Origin: Chloranthus sessilifolius
Lineage: Eukaryota > Streptophyta > Magnoliopsida > Chloranthales > Chloranthaceae
DNA length: 64,000 bases
NCBI GenBank assembly: GCA_021018995.1
Contig: CM037590.1
Span: forward strand, 68,233,597 to 68,297,596
Direction of reading: 5' to 3'
Numbering within the stretch: the first letter of the stretch is position 1; each line of letters begins with the position of its first letter. This document shows positions 32,786 to 43,335 of this stretch, in pieces. A program made the translations under genes and the position numbers. The notes beneath the pieces were generated by a model. It did no database searches, was not told the DNA's origin, and saw only the letters and a list, made by a program, of their open reading frames with translations.

Positions 32786-33600
32786 ACCAAAGAAGACAGA
32801 GCCAACACAATGGGTGGACAATAAAATTTCCGCCCACAACAGAATCCCACTACCCAGCAGAATTCTAATTTCCAGCAGAACCCTCCTTATTACCATCCGA
32901 ATTCCGATTACCGAAAAAATCAGAATTTTAATCAACCTCGGGCTACAGTTTCTAGAGATTCTGATTTTGAGGAAAAGGTGATGCGAAGCATGCATGCCTT
33001 CCAACAGATGATGATAGATCAATTCACTCAACTGACAAATCAGTTGAGTCAACGAGAGGAAGGTAGGCTCCCTAGCCAACCCGTCAACAATCCTCGAGGT
33101 CAAGCACCACCTGATGCAGGACCATCGAATAGTCAACAGTTGAAAGCTGTTACGGTGTTGAGAAGTGGAAGAGAAGTTGATAATCAAGTGGAAATGCCTG
33201 TGGAATCTGATCAGGAAAAAGAGGAAGCAAGAGAAGCAGCAAAAGAGAAAGAAAACAAATCAGAGAAAAGAACAGAGAAAGAGAAAAGAAAAGAGAAAGA
33301 GAAAGAGCAAAGAAGAGAGAAGGGAAAAGAAAAAGTAATCGACGATGAGTCTCCCTCAACTGTCCAACTAGGACATGAACAAGAATAAAAAATGGAACCT
33401 GCACCTTATGTCCCAAGGGCACCATTCCCCCAATGCCTAACTCCTCCATCTAGAATGGGAAAGGGACCAGCAAAAATGGAAGAAATTTTCGAAACATTCA
33501 AGCAAGTAAAGATAAATCTTCCATTGCTTGAAACAATCAAACAAGTGCCTGAGTATGCAAAAATTTTCAAAGATTTATGCACTCGTAAGTGAAAGGCGCG
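32786..33600 (+). pseudogene. Athila gag-protease linker
   Basis: Frames 32763-32981, 32978-33388 and 33392-33592 form the Asn/Gln-rich and Lys/Glu-rich linker (EKENKSEKRTEKEKRKEKEK) followed by RMGKGPAKMEEIFETFKQVK and LLETIKQVPEYAKIFKDLCT, the block preceding the Athila protease. Stops after HEQE and after DLCTRK are also present in the inverted copy (36604-38054), so they predate the duplication. Confidence 0.82.
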
Positions 33601-34381
33601 TAGTCATATTTCCAAGAAAGTGTTCCTGACTAATCAAGTCAGTTCAATATTACAATTGGAAACCCCACGGAAACTGAAAGACCACAGGTTCCAAGCTTCC
33701 ATGTGTCATTGGTGGGCAACCAATTGGAAAAGGGCTATTGGATTTGGGAGCAAGTGTGAATCGAATCTCATACTCAATATACGAGAAACTCGGATTGGGT
33801 GAATTGCATCCCACGACGGTCACACTAAGGCCGGTGATAGGTCAGAAAGAAGACCTAGGGGAATTATCGAGGATGTTTTGGTTGGAATAGACAAGTTTGT
33901 CTTTCCAGTGGACTTTGTTATTTTAGACATGGAACCACCTGTTAAATCAATTAATCAAGTCCCCATCATCCTTGGACGTCTGTTTCTCGCCACTGCAAAC
34001 GCTTGCATTAATTATCGAACGGGAGTCATGGACGTTTCTTTTGGGAACATGAAGGTCAGATTGAACATATTTCATGCGATGAACCATTTCCCTAACGAGA
34101 ATGAGGTCGAATGTTTTTACATCGATCAGATGGACGAAGTGGTGGATGAAGCATTACCATTAATGCTCACCAAAGAAGAATTTGAAATCGCTTTGTTGGC
34201 CATCTATGAAGAAAAAGGATCTGAAAGGAAGCAGTCCGAAGAGACGAGGTTGAGTTTATCATGTCCATATGATAACTTATGTGAAGTTGTGACTAAGATA
34301 GAGCCATTACCCATTGAAGTAAAAGCTGAACCGACTCCATCAATTGAGGAGCCACCCGTGGAATTGAAACGATTGCACTGA
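33601..34381 (+). pseudogene. Athila protease, frameshifted
   Basis: KKVFLTNQVSSILQLETPRK and the downstream block VGIDKFVFPVDFVILDMEPP, IILGRLFLATANACINYRTG are the Athila aspartic protease. In this copy the active-site region is out of frame (33700-33870). The inverted copy keeps it as LLDLGASVNLISYSIYEKLG, where Asp-Leu-Gly-Ala is the catalytic motif. Confidence 0.83.
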
Positions 34382-34741
34382 ATCGCTCATATCGTTTTTC
34401 GGGGCCACGAAAGCGTTTTCGGTGATAATTTCATCCACGTTGCGAAGAACAAAAGCATGACCTTGAAAGTGCTTCTAGATCACAAGGTGCTATCGGATGG
34501 ACTCTAGCTGATTTAAAGGGATTGACCCATCGGTATGTATGCACAAAATACATCCGGAAGATGAGAGTAAACCATCGAGAGAGCCGCAGAGGCGACTTAA
34601 TCCAACATGCAAGAAATCGTTTTAAAGGAAATCATTAAATTACTCGATCTTTGGAATCATCTATCCGATTTACGATAGTGAATGGGTTAGTCGGTCCAAT
34701 GTCCCAAAAAGTCGAATCAGTGAAAAGCTGCGAAAGGAGAA
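34382..34741 (+). pseudogene. Athila RT N-terminal part, heavily mutated
   Basis: TLADLKGIDPSVCMHKIHPE and EPQRRLNPTCKKS are readable in one frame as the start of the Athila reverse transcriptase, but stops and frameshifts (TAG, TAA, TGA within 200 bases) break it before the intact part at 34742. Confidence 0.8.
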
Positions 34742-36190
34742 TTGTTGCCTACTCGTGAAACTACTAGGTGGCGTGTCTGCATTGATTATAGAAAATTAAG
34801 CACAGCTACCAGAAAGGATCATTTTCCCCTTCCGTTCATCGATCAAATCCTTGAGAAGTTAGCAGGGCAAGAGTTTTATTGCTTTCTTGATGGTTATTCG
34901 GGATACAATCAAGTGCCCGTTTTTCCACCTGATCAAGAGAAAACGACATTCACATGCCCGTACGGTACTTTTGCATATCGAAGGATGTCGTTCGGCTTAT
35001 GTAATGCACCTGCTACTTTCCAACAATGTATGCTAGCCATATTTTCGGATATGATTGACAAGTTCATCGAGGTGTTCATGGACGACTTCTCGGTTTTTGA
35101 GAAAACGTTTGGTTCTTGTTTGAATCACCTCGCACAAGTTTTACAACATTGTGTGGATTCTAAACTTATTCTTAGCTGGGAGAAGAGCCATTTCATGGTT
35201 CAACAAGGAATTGTTCTGGGGCATATTGTTTCCAAGAAAGGAATTGAAGTGGATAAGGCCAAAGTCGACCTAATTGCCAATTTGCCCCCACCAAAGAGTG
35301 TTCGCCAAATTCGATCATTTTTGGGGCATGCTGGATTTTATAGGCGATTCATTAAGGATTTCAGCAAGGTGGCTAAACCTTTATGTACCTTGCTTGGTAA
35401 AGATGTCCCTTTTGAATTTGATGAGCATTGCATGAAATCATTTCTGAAGCTGCGTGAACTCTTATCAACTGCACCAATAATCCAACCACCGGATTATTCT
35501 CTCCCATTCGAACTCATGTGTGATGCATCTGATTACGCTATCGGAGCTGTTTTAGGGCAAAGGGTGAACAAATTACCTCACGTAATTTATTATGCCAGTA
35601 AGACGTTGATCGATGCACAGCTTAACTACACCACCACTGAGAAAGAACTATTAGCTGTGGTGTATGCTCTGGATAAATTTCGTTCTTATCTGCTTGGATC
35701 AAAAATAGTGGTCTTTTCAGACCACTCTGCATTGAAATATTTGTTGGCAAAGAAGGATGCCAAACCACGATTGATCCGCTGGATTCTGCTACTTCAAGAG
35801 TTTAATTTCGAAATCAAGGATAAAAAGGGAGTCGAGAATGTTGTGGCTGATCACTTGTCTCGCATTTTGCTTGAAGAATTGGTTACACCTGAACCTATCC
35901 GGGACACTTTTACGGATGAGAAATTAATGGCAATTGACGCGACCGCTACGAAAATTCCTTGGTTTGCCAATATCGTGAATTATTTGGTCACGGGTAAAAT
36001 CCCTACTGAATGGGGAAAGAATGATAAGAACCTCTTTTTCTCCCAGATCAAATACTATTTTTGGGATGAACCACATTTGTTCAAGATCTGTTCAGATCAA
36101 ATCATCAGGAGATGTGTACCAGCAGAAGAGCAACTAAGCGTTCTCGATTTCTGCCATGCTGGAGCCTGTGGAGGCTATTTTGGAGGATAG
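34742..36190 (+). pseudogene. Athila RT, RNase H and integrase zinc-binding start
   Basis: A 482-codon open stretch. [22 protein letters not shown] (palm start), [30 protein letters not shown] (fingers/palm) and the catalytic FMDDFSVF near residue 115. Connection: [15 protein letters not shown] and [18 protein letters not shown]. RNase [17 protein letters not shown], then [31 protein letters not shown], and NVVADHLSR. It ends in the integrase zinc-binding start [12 protein letters not shown], where family members have His for the Tyr, then a TAG where Gln is expected. RT and RNase H look intact inside this frame, but the missing N-terminal part makes it non-functional. Confidence 0.92.
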
Positions 36191-36586
36191 AAGACTGCAT
36201 AGAAAATTCTTCAAAGCGGATTCTACTGGCCCTCCATCTTTCGTGACGCTGCTCAATTTTGCAAAGAATGCCAAAGATGTCAGCAGCTTGGAAATATTTC
36301 AAAACGGAATATGATGCCCCTTAACTCGATTTTGATTGTTGAAATTTTTTATGTTTGGGGGATTGACTTCATGGGTCCTCTTCCCCCATCTTTAATAGAT
36401 TCAGGTTTCCACGTGCGATCATTAGTGATGGCGGTTCGCACTTCTGCAACCGCCATTTTACTACTTTAATGAAGAAATACGGCGTCACCCACAAGGTTGC
36501 AACGCCGTATCACCCGCAAACTAGTGGTCAGGTGGAAGTGTCGAACCGTGAGATTAAACGAATTTTAGAAAAGATGGTACGATCAT
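36191..36586 (+). pseudogene. Athila integrase, deleted and truncated
   Basis: After two TAG codons (Gln sites) the text continues KILQSGFYWPSIFRDAAQFC, KECQRCQQLGN (zinc-binding Cys pair), then [11 protein letters not shown]. It then jumps to [19 protein letters not shown] and [20 protein letters not shown]. About 45 residues containing part of the catalytic core between these blocks are missing. The frame ends at EKMVRS at 36586, where the inverted copy is joined. No C-terminal domain or 3' LTR follows on this strand. Confidence 0.85.
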
Positions 36587-36606
36587 GGAAGAAATACGGC
36601 GTCATC
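36587..36606. other. Junction filler between the two Athila copies
   Basis: The 18-20 bases GAAGAAATACGGCGTCAT at the head-on join repeat 36470-36487 (GAAGAAATACGGCGTCAC) with one change. This is a local copy as left by template switching. The inverted homology to the protease region starts at about 36603 (pairing with 34148). Confidence 0.75.
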
Positions 36607-38054
36607 CACCACTTCGTCCATCTGATCGATGTAAAAATATTCGACCTCATCCTCGTTAGGGAAATGGTTCATCGCATGAAATATATTCAATCTGACCTTC
36701 ATGTTCTCAAAAGAAACGTCCATGACTCCCGTTCGACAATTAATGCAAGCGTTTGCAGTGACGAGAAATGGACGTCCAAGGATGATGGGGACTTGATTAA
36801 TTGATTTAACAGGTGGTTCCATGTCTAAAACAACAAAGTCTACTGGAAAGACAAACTTGTCTATTCCAACCAAAACATCCTCGATAATTCCCCTAGGTCT
36901 TCTTTCTGACCTATCAGCCAGTTGTAGTGTGACCGTCGTGGGTTGCAATTCACCCAATCCGAGTTTCTCGTATATTGAGTATGAGATTAGATTCACACTT
37001 GCTCCCAAATCCAATAGCCCTTTTCCAATTGGTTGCCCACCAATGACACATGGAACAGTTGGAACTCCAGGGTCTTTCAGTTTCCGTGGGGTTTCCAATT
37101 GTAATATTGAACTGACTTGATTAGTCAGGAACACTTTCTTGGAAATATGACTACGCGCCTTTCACTTACGAGTGCATAAATCTTTGAAAAATTTTGCATA
37201 CTCAGGCACTTGTTTGATTGTTTCAAGCAATGGAAGATTTATCTTTACTTGCTTGAATGTTTCGAAAATTTCTTCCATTTTTGCTGGTCCCTTTCCCATT
37301 CTAGATGGAGGAGTTAGGCATTGAGGGAATGGTGCCCTTGGGACATAAGGTGCAGGTTCCATTTTTTATTCTTGTTCATGTCCTAGTTGGACAGTTGAGG
37401 GAGACTCATCCTCGATTACTTTTTCTTTTCCCTTCTCTCTTCTTTGCTCTTTCTCTTTCTCTTTTCTTTTCTCTTTCTCTGTTCTTTTCTATGATTTGTT
37501 TTCTTTCTCTTTTGCTGCTTCTCTTGCTTCCTCTTTTTCCTAATCAGATTCTACAGGCATTTCCACTTGATTATCAACTTCTCTTCTACTTCTCAACACC
37601 GTAACAGCTTTCAACTGTTGACTATTCGATGGTCCTGCATCAGGTGGTGCTTGACCTCGAGGATTGTTGACGGGTTGGCTAGGGAGCCTACCTTCCTCTC
37701 GTTGACTTCGGTGATTTGTCTTGATCAATTGATCTATCATCATCTGTTGGAAAGCATGCATGCTTCGCATCACCTTTTCCTCCAAATCAGAATCTCTAGA
37801 AACGGTAGCCTGAGGTTGATTAAAATTTTGATTTTTTCGGTAATCGGAATTCAGATGGTAATAAGGAGGGTTCTGCTGGAAATTAGAATTTTGCTGGGTA
37901 GTGGGATTCTGTTGTGGGCGGAAATTTTATTGTCCACCCATTGTGTTGGCTCTGTACTGCTGGTTTACCTGACCAGTTTGGTTCAAACCACCCCATCCTA
38001 AGTTGGGGTGATTTTTCCATTCCGGGTTATAGGTATTGGAGTATATGTTTCTAC
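36604..38054 (-). pseudogene. Inverted partial Athila copy: gag linker and protease
   Basis: The minus strand repeats 32700-34148 of the plus-strand element at roughly 98-99% identity. It includes the Lys/Glu linker, MEPAPYVPRAPFPQ, and an open 183-codon protease piece (37134-36583) with LLDLGASVNLISYSIYEKLG and [13 protein letters not shown]. It shares the stops after HEQE and DLCTRK with the plus copy but lacks that copy's frameshift in the active-site region, so that lesion is younger. At its far end (38054/38055) it is joined to LTR sequence: everything equivalent to 30262-32700 is deleted. Confidence 0.9.
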
Positions 38055-39184
38055 TCAGCCTATCATTGCGGTATGAGTCATGTAAGAAGCATAGCGTATC
38101 TCATGATGTTTAGATCACAACAGTAAACACATAATCGCTCTACAGCCTAGATCAGTCTGTAGGTCCAGATCTAGTGATTATAGCCATTGATACGAGCAAT
38201 CAACGGTCATAACAAGCATTCAATATATTTTCAATAACACAAACTTTTAGCAAAACGATTCCATGATGACAATAAATCGACTATGGTATTAATCATAAAT
38301 AAGGGTACTTATTTGGGGATCGCATCTTCCCCGATCTACTTATTTAGCTGCTCATCTTTGGTGTATGATCTCCTTGTTCATTCAAAGTCATTCCTCTTTT
38401 TATTTTTTCCAAAGATCTTTGTTTACAATGCCTTTTCCTAAATACAATCTATGCTTTCATTAACGTAAAGGAAAAACAATGCAAATCCTAGGTACAATCT
38501 ACCCAGACGGAACCCTAGAAGAAGGAGAAAGAAGAACTCTTGAAAAGATGCCAAGAGGAGCCTAAAACCAAAAATAATAATAATGAATAATAATCCTCTA
38601 AAAAATTCTCTCCAAAAACTCTAAAAAAAAAAGCCAAAACTAACTCTCTAATTATCTATCTCTAATTTTTCTCTCTAATTCCTCCTTTCTGAAGTGTTTG
38701 ATCCGCTTTAAATTGAGCCGAAGTTTCTCAGCCACAGAGGTGTTCCAACTCAAAAATTTAGGGTCGATTAATCGACCCAATAGGGTCGATGCATCGACCT
38801 CCCAGATTTTCGTGAATTCCCGTCGAACTTTGCATCAGATACTGCTTTGGTATTTTGGCCATAACGCTCTGTCCCGAACTCGGATTGAGGCGATTCTTGA
38901 TCCGTTGGAAATCTGACAGAGAGATCTACAACTTTTGTGTTTTAACAATGTCATATTTCGGCCGTCTTGAATGTCCAAATTGATCTACAAGTCGCACCAA
39001 GTTCTCGATGACCCAAAGTTGCAGTGTTTTGACATTATTTTCAGAATTCTTTGGCTGTTTTCTGCACTTGGCTTGTATTTACCTGAAACACTTCAAATCT
39101 AATAATTCTTATCAGATAGCCTTCATCGGATAGCTAAATATAGGTATCTAGGGGTGAAATATCATCATATCTCACTACTCATCA
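38055..39184 (-). mobile_element. Athila LTR, 5' part, inverted copy
   Basis: 38055-38486 is the inverted match of 29827-30261. Beyond it the LTR continues to TGATGAGTAGTGAGATATGA at 39184, its true 5' end by comparison with 10206. It carries the palindromes GGTCGATTAATCGACC and GGTCGATGCATCGACC (38761-38800) and the TCGGATTG/TTGGAAA module (38842-38939), both read on the plus strand. Full Athila LTR length would be about 1.5 kb. Confidence 0.78.
38842..38939 (+). other. Conserved LTR module, Athila instance
   Basis: CTGCTTTGGTATTTTGGCC, ATAACGCTCTGTCCCGAACT, CGGATTGAGGCGATTCTTGA, CCGTTGGAAATC and GAGATCTACAACTTTTGTG in order. The same order occurs at 63432-63530 and 63804-63900, and a shorter form at 9276-9325. 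Confidence 0.8.
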
Positions 39185-39771
39185 CCCCCAACGGATGATT
39201 GCCGAATCTGAACTTCGTTACTATGCTAACTACAAATGCTAGCCCAAGTTAGCTTCTTTTCTACTCCTTTCTCGTATTCTTGTATTCATAGGGTACCTTT
39301 AGTTCCACCCACCAAATCTTTGAGTTCACCCATGCCGAAACACATCAATTGCTTTGAATCAAACGATGAAGATTGTTTATCGTCTCAATCTTTCATATAA
39401 TGGATCATGAGATCATGGGCATACCGTCAGATGATCAATGTTTTATTTCACATAGCACACATCTCATAAAAGTGACCTTAACATCACGTGCACACTCAAA
39501 ACTGATTTTGAGGTCACTTTTTTGGGTGTGTACCACATGCAATAAAAAATCGATCATCTGATGGTACGGCCATGATCTCAAGATCTATCATGTTAAAGAT
39601 TAAGACGATAAACAATCTTCATCGTCTGATTCAAGGCAGTTGAAGTGTTTTAGCATGAGTGAACTTAAATAACCTATGAATACAAGAAATCTGAAGAAAA
39701 AATGAAAAAGCAAACAAACTGGCATTAGATTAACATAATGAAGTTCGGATTCGGCAATCATCCGATGGGGG
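39185..39771. mobile_element. Foldback element containing a GGGTACC MITE
   Basis: The left arm CCCCCAACGGATGATTGCCG, then AATCTGAACTTCGTTA, pairs with the right arm, which reverse-complements to CCCCCATCGGATGATTGCCG, then AATCCGAACTTCATTA. The similarity continues to TTCTTGTATTCATAGG on both sides and then into the arms of a GGGTACC-type MITE (39290-39672). Either a single 587 bp foldback element, or a MITE inserted at the centre of a shorter palindrome. Confidence 0.78.
39290..39672. mobile_element. GGGTACC-family MITE
   Basis: GGGTACCTTTAGTTCCACCC at the left. The right end reverse-complements to GGTTATTTAAGTTCACTC, and both arms carry GAATCA(A/G)ACGATGAAGATTG and TTTATCGTCT(C/T)AATCTTT. 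The whole sequence can fold into one hairpin. Confidence 0.8.
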
Positions 39772-39779
39772 CGTTAGTC

Positions 39780-39784
39780 GATTT
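39780..39784. repeat. Target-site duplication GATTT, left
   Basis: GATTT is repeated at 49675-49679, on the other side of the long LTR unit. Confidence 0.7.
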
Positions 39785-41243
39785 TATAACGACCCGGATT
39801 TTTTTAAATTAATTTGTGGTGTTAGATGTGTTTTGTACTGTGCACAGTGTTAGTACTCAATACCGAAACCTAACCTATTTGAGAAAAACTCATATATTTA
39901 TTTATGTCAATAATTGATGCAAGTGGTGTGATAGCCTACTGGATTGAGGCTTGTCTTATAGATAAGAGGTCTAATGATCAAGCATTGGTACGATGTTATG
40001 GAGAACTAAAATCATAACTTTGATAATTCTTCTCAAAAGAAACCCTAGCCGTCTCTCTAACCATCCTTTTTCTCTACTCTTTATTATTTTCTTCTCTTAA
40101 AAATTCTAGCCGTCAAACATCTTCTTCGCCACCCTTTTCTAAAAACACTTTAATCTCTTTCGTAAATCCTTGTGTGTGTTCTTCCACAAAGAACACTGTG
40201 GTGTATTTCAGCCTTCAAGATCGTAGAAGAAGAAGACGGAGTAATCGTGGACGATCATCGCGTCAAACGCCGATCTCTTCACCGCAATGACCGTAGATCT
40301 GTCGTCACATTTCAAGAGGTGGGTACTTATCCATTCATCTCATTCTTCTCAGATCCCATCACGTAAAATACGATTCGATCGCATATTGATGGGCTCAATA
40401 AATGAACTCGTATATTTTGTCATATATATTAATATATTAGATAATGAAATGACTAACCCCTAGCCATAAATTTTATTGCAATTGTTTTTCTTTTTCTCTT
40501 GAGTTTATTTTATTTATTTATTTATTTGATCTTCATTTAGATTTATTTCAGACCAGCAAGCGTGCCTAATATATATTATTATACATGTATACATAAATAA
40601 TATAGAGTATTTGGCACAAAAGCAACTCGAGATTTGTATGCGTAACCGAGATCGAGAGGATTTTTGACAATTGGCTACAATTAGGTGTCAATAATGTTAA
40701 GGGCAACAATCTACAAAACCTCCAAACACAAATATTACCGAAGCCCCTTTATTGGACTATGTTATCATTGCTATCATATCATCATTATCACATCCATTGG
40801 AACAAAGAATTTATGCATCACACTCTTGGTTTTCGTATTATTCAGGCTATTGTTGTCCATGTTTGTCAAACTTTTGTTCCCAACTTATTGTCAAGTTGTG
40901 TTGTTGTAACTTATAACTAATACTGTACAAAAATAATATATAGTTCGGGTATAAAACATATATATTTACTCCAGAATATAAGTAAATCCGTTACTGCCAA
41001 GTTCTTGAATTGATGTGCATGATTAAATCTCTATTTCATCATATAAACGAGTATAGAGTGTCAAATTCACTTATATCTAGCTCATGTATAAGTATGCTAG
41101 CATTCCCTTTTGTTGATAAGATTTGTATTTTGTAGTTGCTTTGCTGTCAAATAAATTGGATTAATTATTAATATTTTTGGACTCTACTTTTTCATTTTCC
41201 CAAAGAGGCATTAATGTAGAAGCGCTGTAATTGTTGTGCACGT

Positions 41244-41375
41244 GACCCATCTGATGTTGGATCATGACCCATCTGATGTTGGACCGTGGCCCATTTGATA
41301 TTGGACTTTGACCTATCTGATGTTGAATCGTGGCTCATCTGATGTTGGATCGAAACCCATTTGATTCGGTACCGC
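41244..41375. repeat. 22 bp tandem repeat, six copies
   Basis: The unit GACCCATCTGATGTTGGATC plus two bases repeats six times with scattered substitutions; the last copy decays into GATTCGGTACCGC. Confidence 0.92.
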
Positions 41376-41695
41376 GACAGGAATTCCCTGTTACTCGATT
41401 AATGCAACTTACTCATACGTATAATGATTACCCTATATTTCAATGTTATTATAACAATGATTACCTTGCATTTTAATGCTATTATCCAAGACGCACTTGA
41501 TTATATTATATTATATTTAAGATACTGATTTATTTTAACCTATGCTAAGATATCTTTTAAATACTATATATAATATAAGTATTATATTATTATATAAAGT
41601 AAGGTACTTAAATACCCTATTATTTAATAATATAAATTACTTGCTAAGGTTGGGAATATATATACTGTCTCAAATTCTTTTGTTCTTTTTAATAT

Positions 41696-41885
41696 CGATC
41701 GATGGATTTATACATTTCGATCGATCGATTCTGTATAGAACCGAATCACTATGTATCTTAAATTTCTTTAAATTCGACCGATCGATTCGAAAACCAGTCG
41801 ATCGATTCTCGTCTGAACAGACGACTGCACTTACTTTTTTAACTCACTTTACTAACGACCAAACTTTAATACACTGTTCGATCGA
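41696..41885. repeat. Cluster of CGATCGATCG / CGACCGATCGATTCG words
   Basis: TCGATCGATGG (41696), TTCGATCGATCGATTC (41718), TTCGACCGATCGATTCG (41774), CAGTCGATCGATTC (41795) and TTCGATCGATGG (41878), separated by 10-70 bases of unrelated sequence. It is the same kind of palindromic word cluster as in the Athila leader. Confidence 0.85.
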
Positions 41886-42629
41886 TGGTCGTGATTCACT
41901 TAATCGTTAAAATAATAATATTTTATATTTGAGCATTTAATAATATATATATATATATATATATCACTTTTATCGCTTCAACGTGATCACTTTAATAACA
42001 CAAAGTGTTAAATTCGATGCCTCGTAGGAAATCAAACTTTGACCTTCCCGTTTTGAAAGTCACACTTTAACTATTCTATTTCATATTGTATTGAGATGAG
42101 GTGTAAATAAATTATAATAAAATCTGATGTAAATTTTGTTGTATGTATGATATTCCTGTGTTTACATCCTGATTATATTTTATGAGTTATGAATAAGTTA
42201 GAGCATATGCACGAGAGTATATGAGATCATACCTATGCTTGAGTGTGGTGATTCGTTAAGATGGTATTGAAGCAAGAAATACATCGTATTCACATGCCTT
42301 ATAACTCATGATGGTATGAGACCCATTACGAGTAGGGTGAGTGTGAATTCAGTATAATCTCATATACGGTGACATATACAGTGACCATATCACCTCGAGT
42401 TTTAATATGATAAAATAAGATATGAGTTAGGGTATGAGGTTTGACAATCAGGCTTTAGCTATGGTGAGATTTCTTTTACAATCACGTGAAACTCGAAATA
42501 TTGGCATCCATGTATGGATATAACACTTCTATGGTAGTATGGGCTACCACACGAAGTATATCTAGGTTACTACGGAGTCTTTTCTTTGGGGAACGTGATT
42601 TAGGAAAGTTATCCACTATAACTTGTCTT

Positions 42630-42634
42630 ATAAT
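42630..42634. repeat. Copia target-site duplication ATAAT, left
   Basis: ATAAT immediately before the left LTR; the same five bases follow the right LTR at 48502-48506. Confidence 0.9.
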
Positions 42635-43049
42635 TGAAGGTTTAAATAGTCGTCAACGGTAGATCGCAAGATCAAGCGGGCGATACCGCGAAGCTGGTGA
42701 TCGCCAATCAAATAGGCACTATTTCTCAACGAACGTCTTATTTCTTTTTCGATATTTTGCTCATAGCACAAAGGCCTTTTTATAGCCAAAATCCTAACGT
42801 TCGGATTTATGCACATTCAATCGGAGAAACGGCCTTCGTTAATATTGCCATCAACTCTGTTACCGTTTGCAAAGTTTTATTTCCAAAATAATATATTGAA
42901 ATAAATATTAGATAATATAATATACTATAAATAAAATATGTGTATATATATATGATAACAAAGATTTATTATCGATATTATGGAGATTTACTCGAGATGG
43001 TCTCCATAATATCGGTTGTGCCTAACGGCACTATGGCCAAATACCAACA
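42635..43049 (-). mobile_element. Copia 3' LTR
   Basis: 415 bp. Plus-strand ends TGAAGGTTTAAATAG ... AAATACCAACA; on the coding strand it begins TGTTGGTATTTGGCC. It is preceded on the minus strand by the polypurine tract CAAAGTGGGAGA (43050-43061). It differs from the 5' LTR by about a dozen substitutions plus a TA-repeat length change, so insertion is fairly recent but not new. Confidence 0.93.
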
Positions 43050-43061
43050 TCTCCCACTTTG
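43050..43061 (-). promoter_or_regulatory. Copia polypurine tract
   Basis: CAAAGTGGGAGA on the minus strand, directly upstream of the 3' LTR, the usual plus-strand primer of plant copia elements. Confidence 0.85.
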
Positions 43062-43335
43062 CCATGTGGGCCGTTATATGTCTAAGGTTTTTACCGTTTT
43101 AGGATTTACCCATTAGATCATAGCCTAGTTATGAGATTTTGCATGCCAAAAAAATGCATTTGCCCATCACAACAAATCTTTTATAAGTCATGAGGTTTTG
43201 CATGCCAAAAGCGTATTTGCCCATCATGATCATTTATCCCAATTGTGAGGTTTTACTCGCCAAAGCAGATTTGCCCATCACAGTTTTTCTTTTTCAATAG
43301 AGATAAGTTATTAAATGTCTTGGAATCATTTTGAC

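Larger units (their letters stand above)
39785..42634 (+). mobile_element. Long LTR, left part (Tekay/Del-like, probable solo LTR)
   Basis: It starts TATAACGACCCGGATTTTTT (expected TGTAACGACC with G to A). Its partner end is TTTCGGATCGTGACA at 49674, and a GATTT duplication flanks the whole. Between 40050 and 40330 it has a transcript-leader-like stretch (AAACCCTAGCCGTCTCTCTA), then a six-copy 22 bp repeat and a cluster of CGATCGATCG words (41696-41885). No gag or pol belongs to it. Excluding the nested copia element it is about 4.0 kb, so solo LTR is the simplest reading. Confidence 0.6.

Noticed and set aside
33150..33449. 99-codon Leu/Ser/Phe-rich frame, also at 37305-37604
   Set aside because: It is the reverse complement of the Lys/Glu-rich gag linker of both Athila copies. 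The pair in two places reflects the inverted duplication, not a gene.
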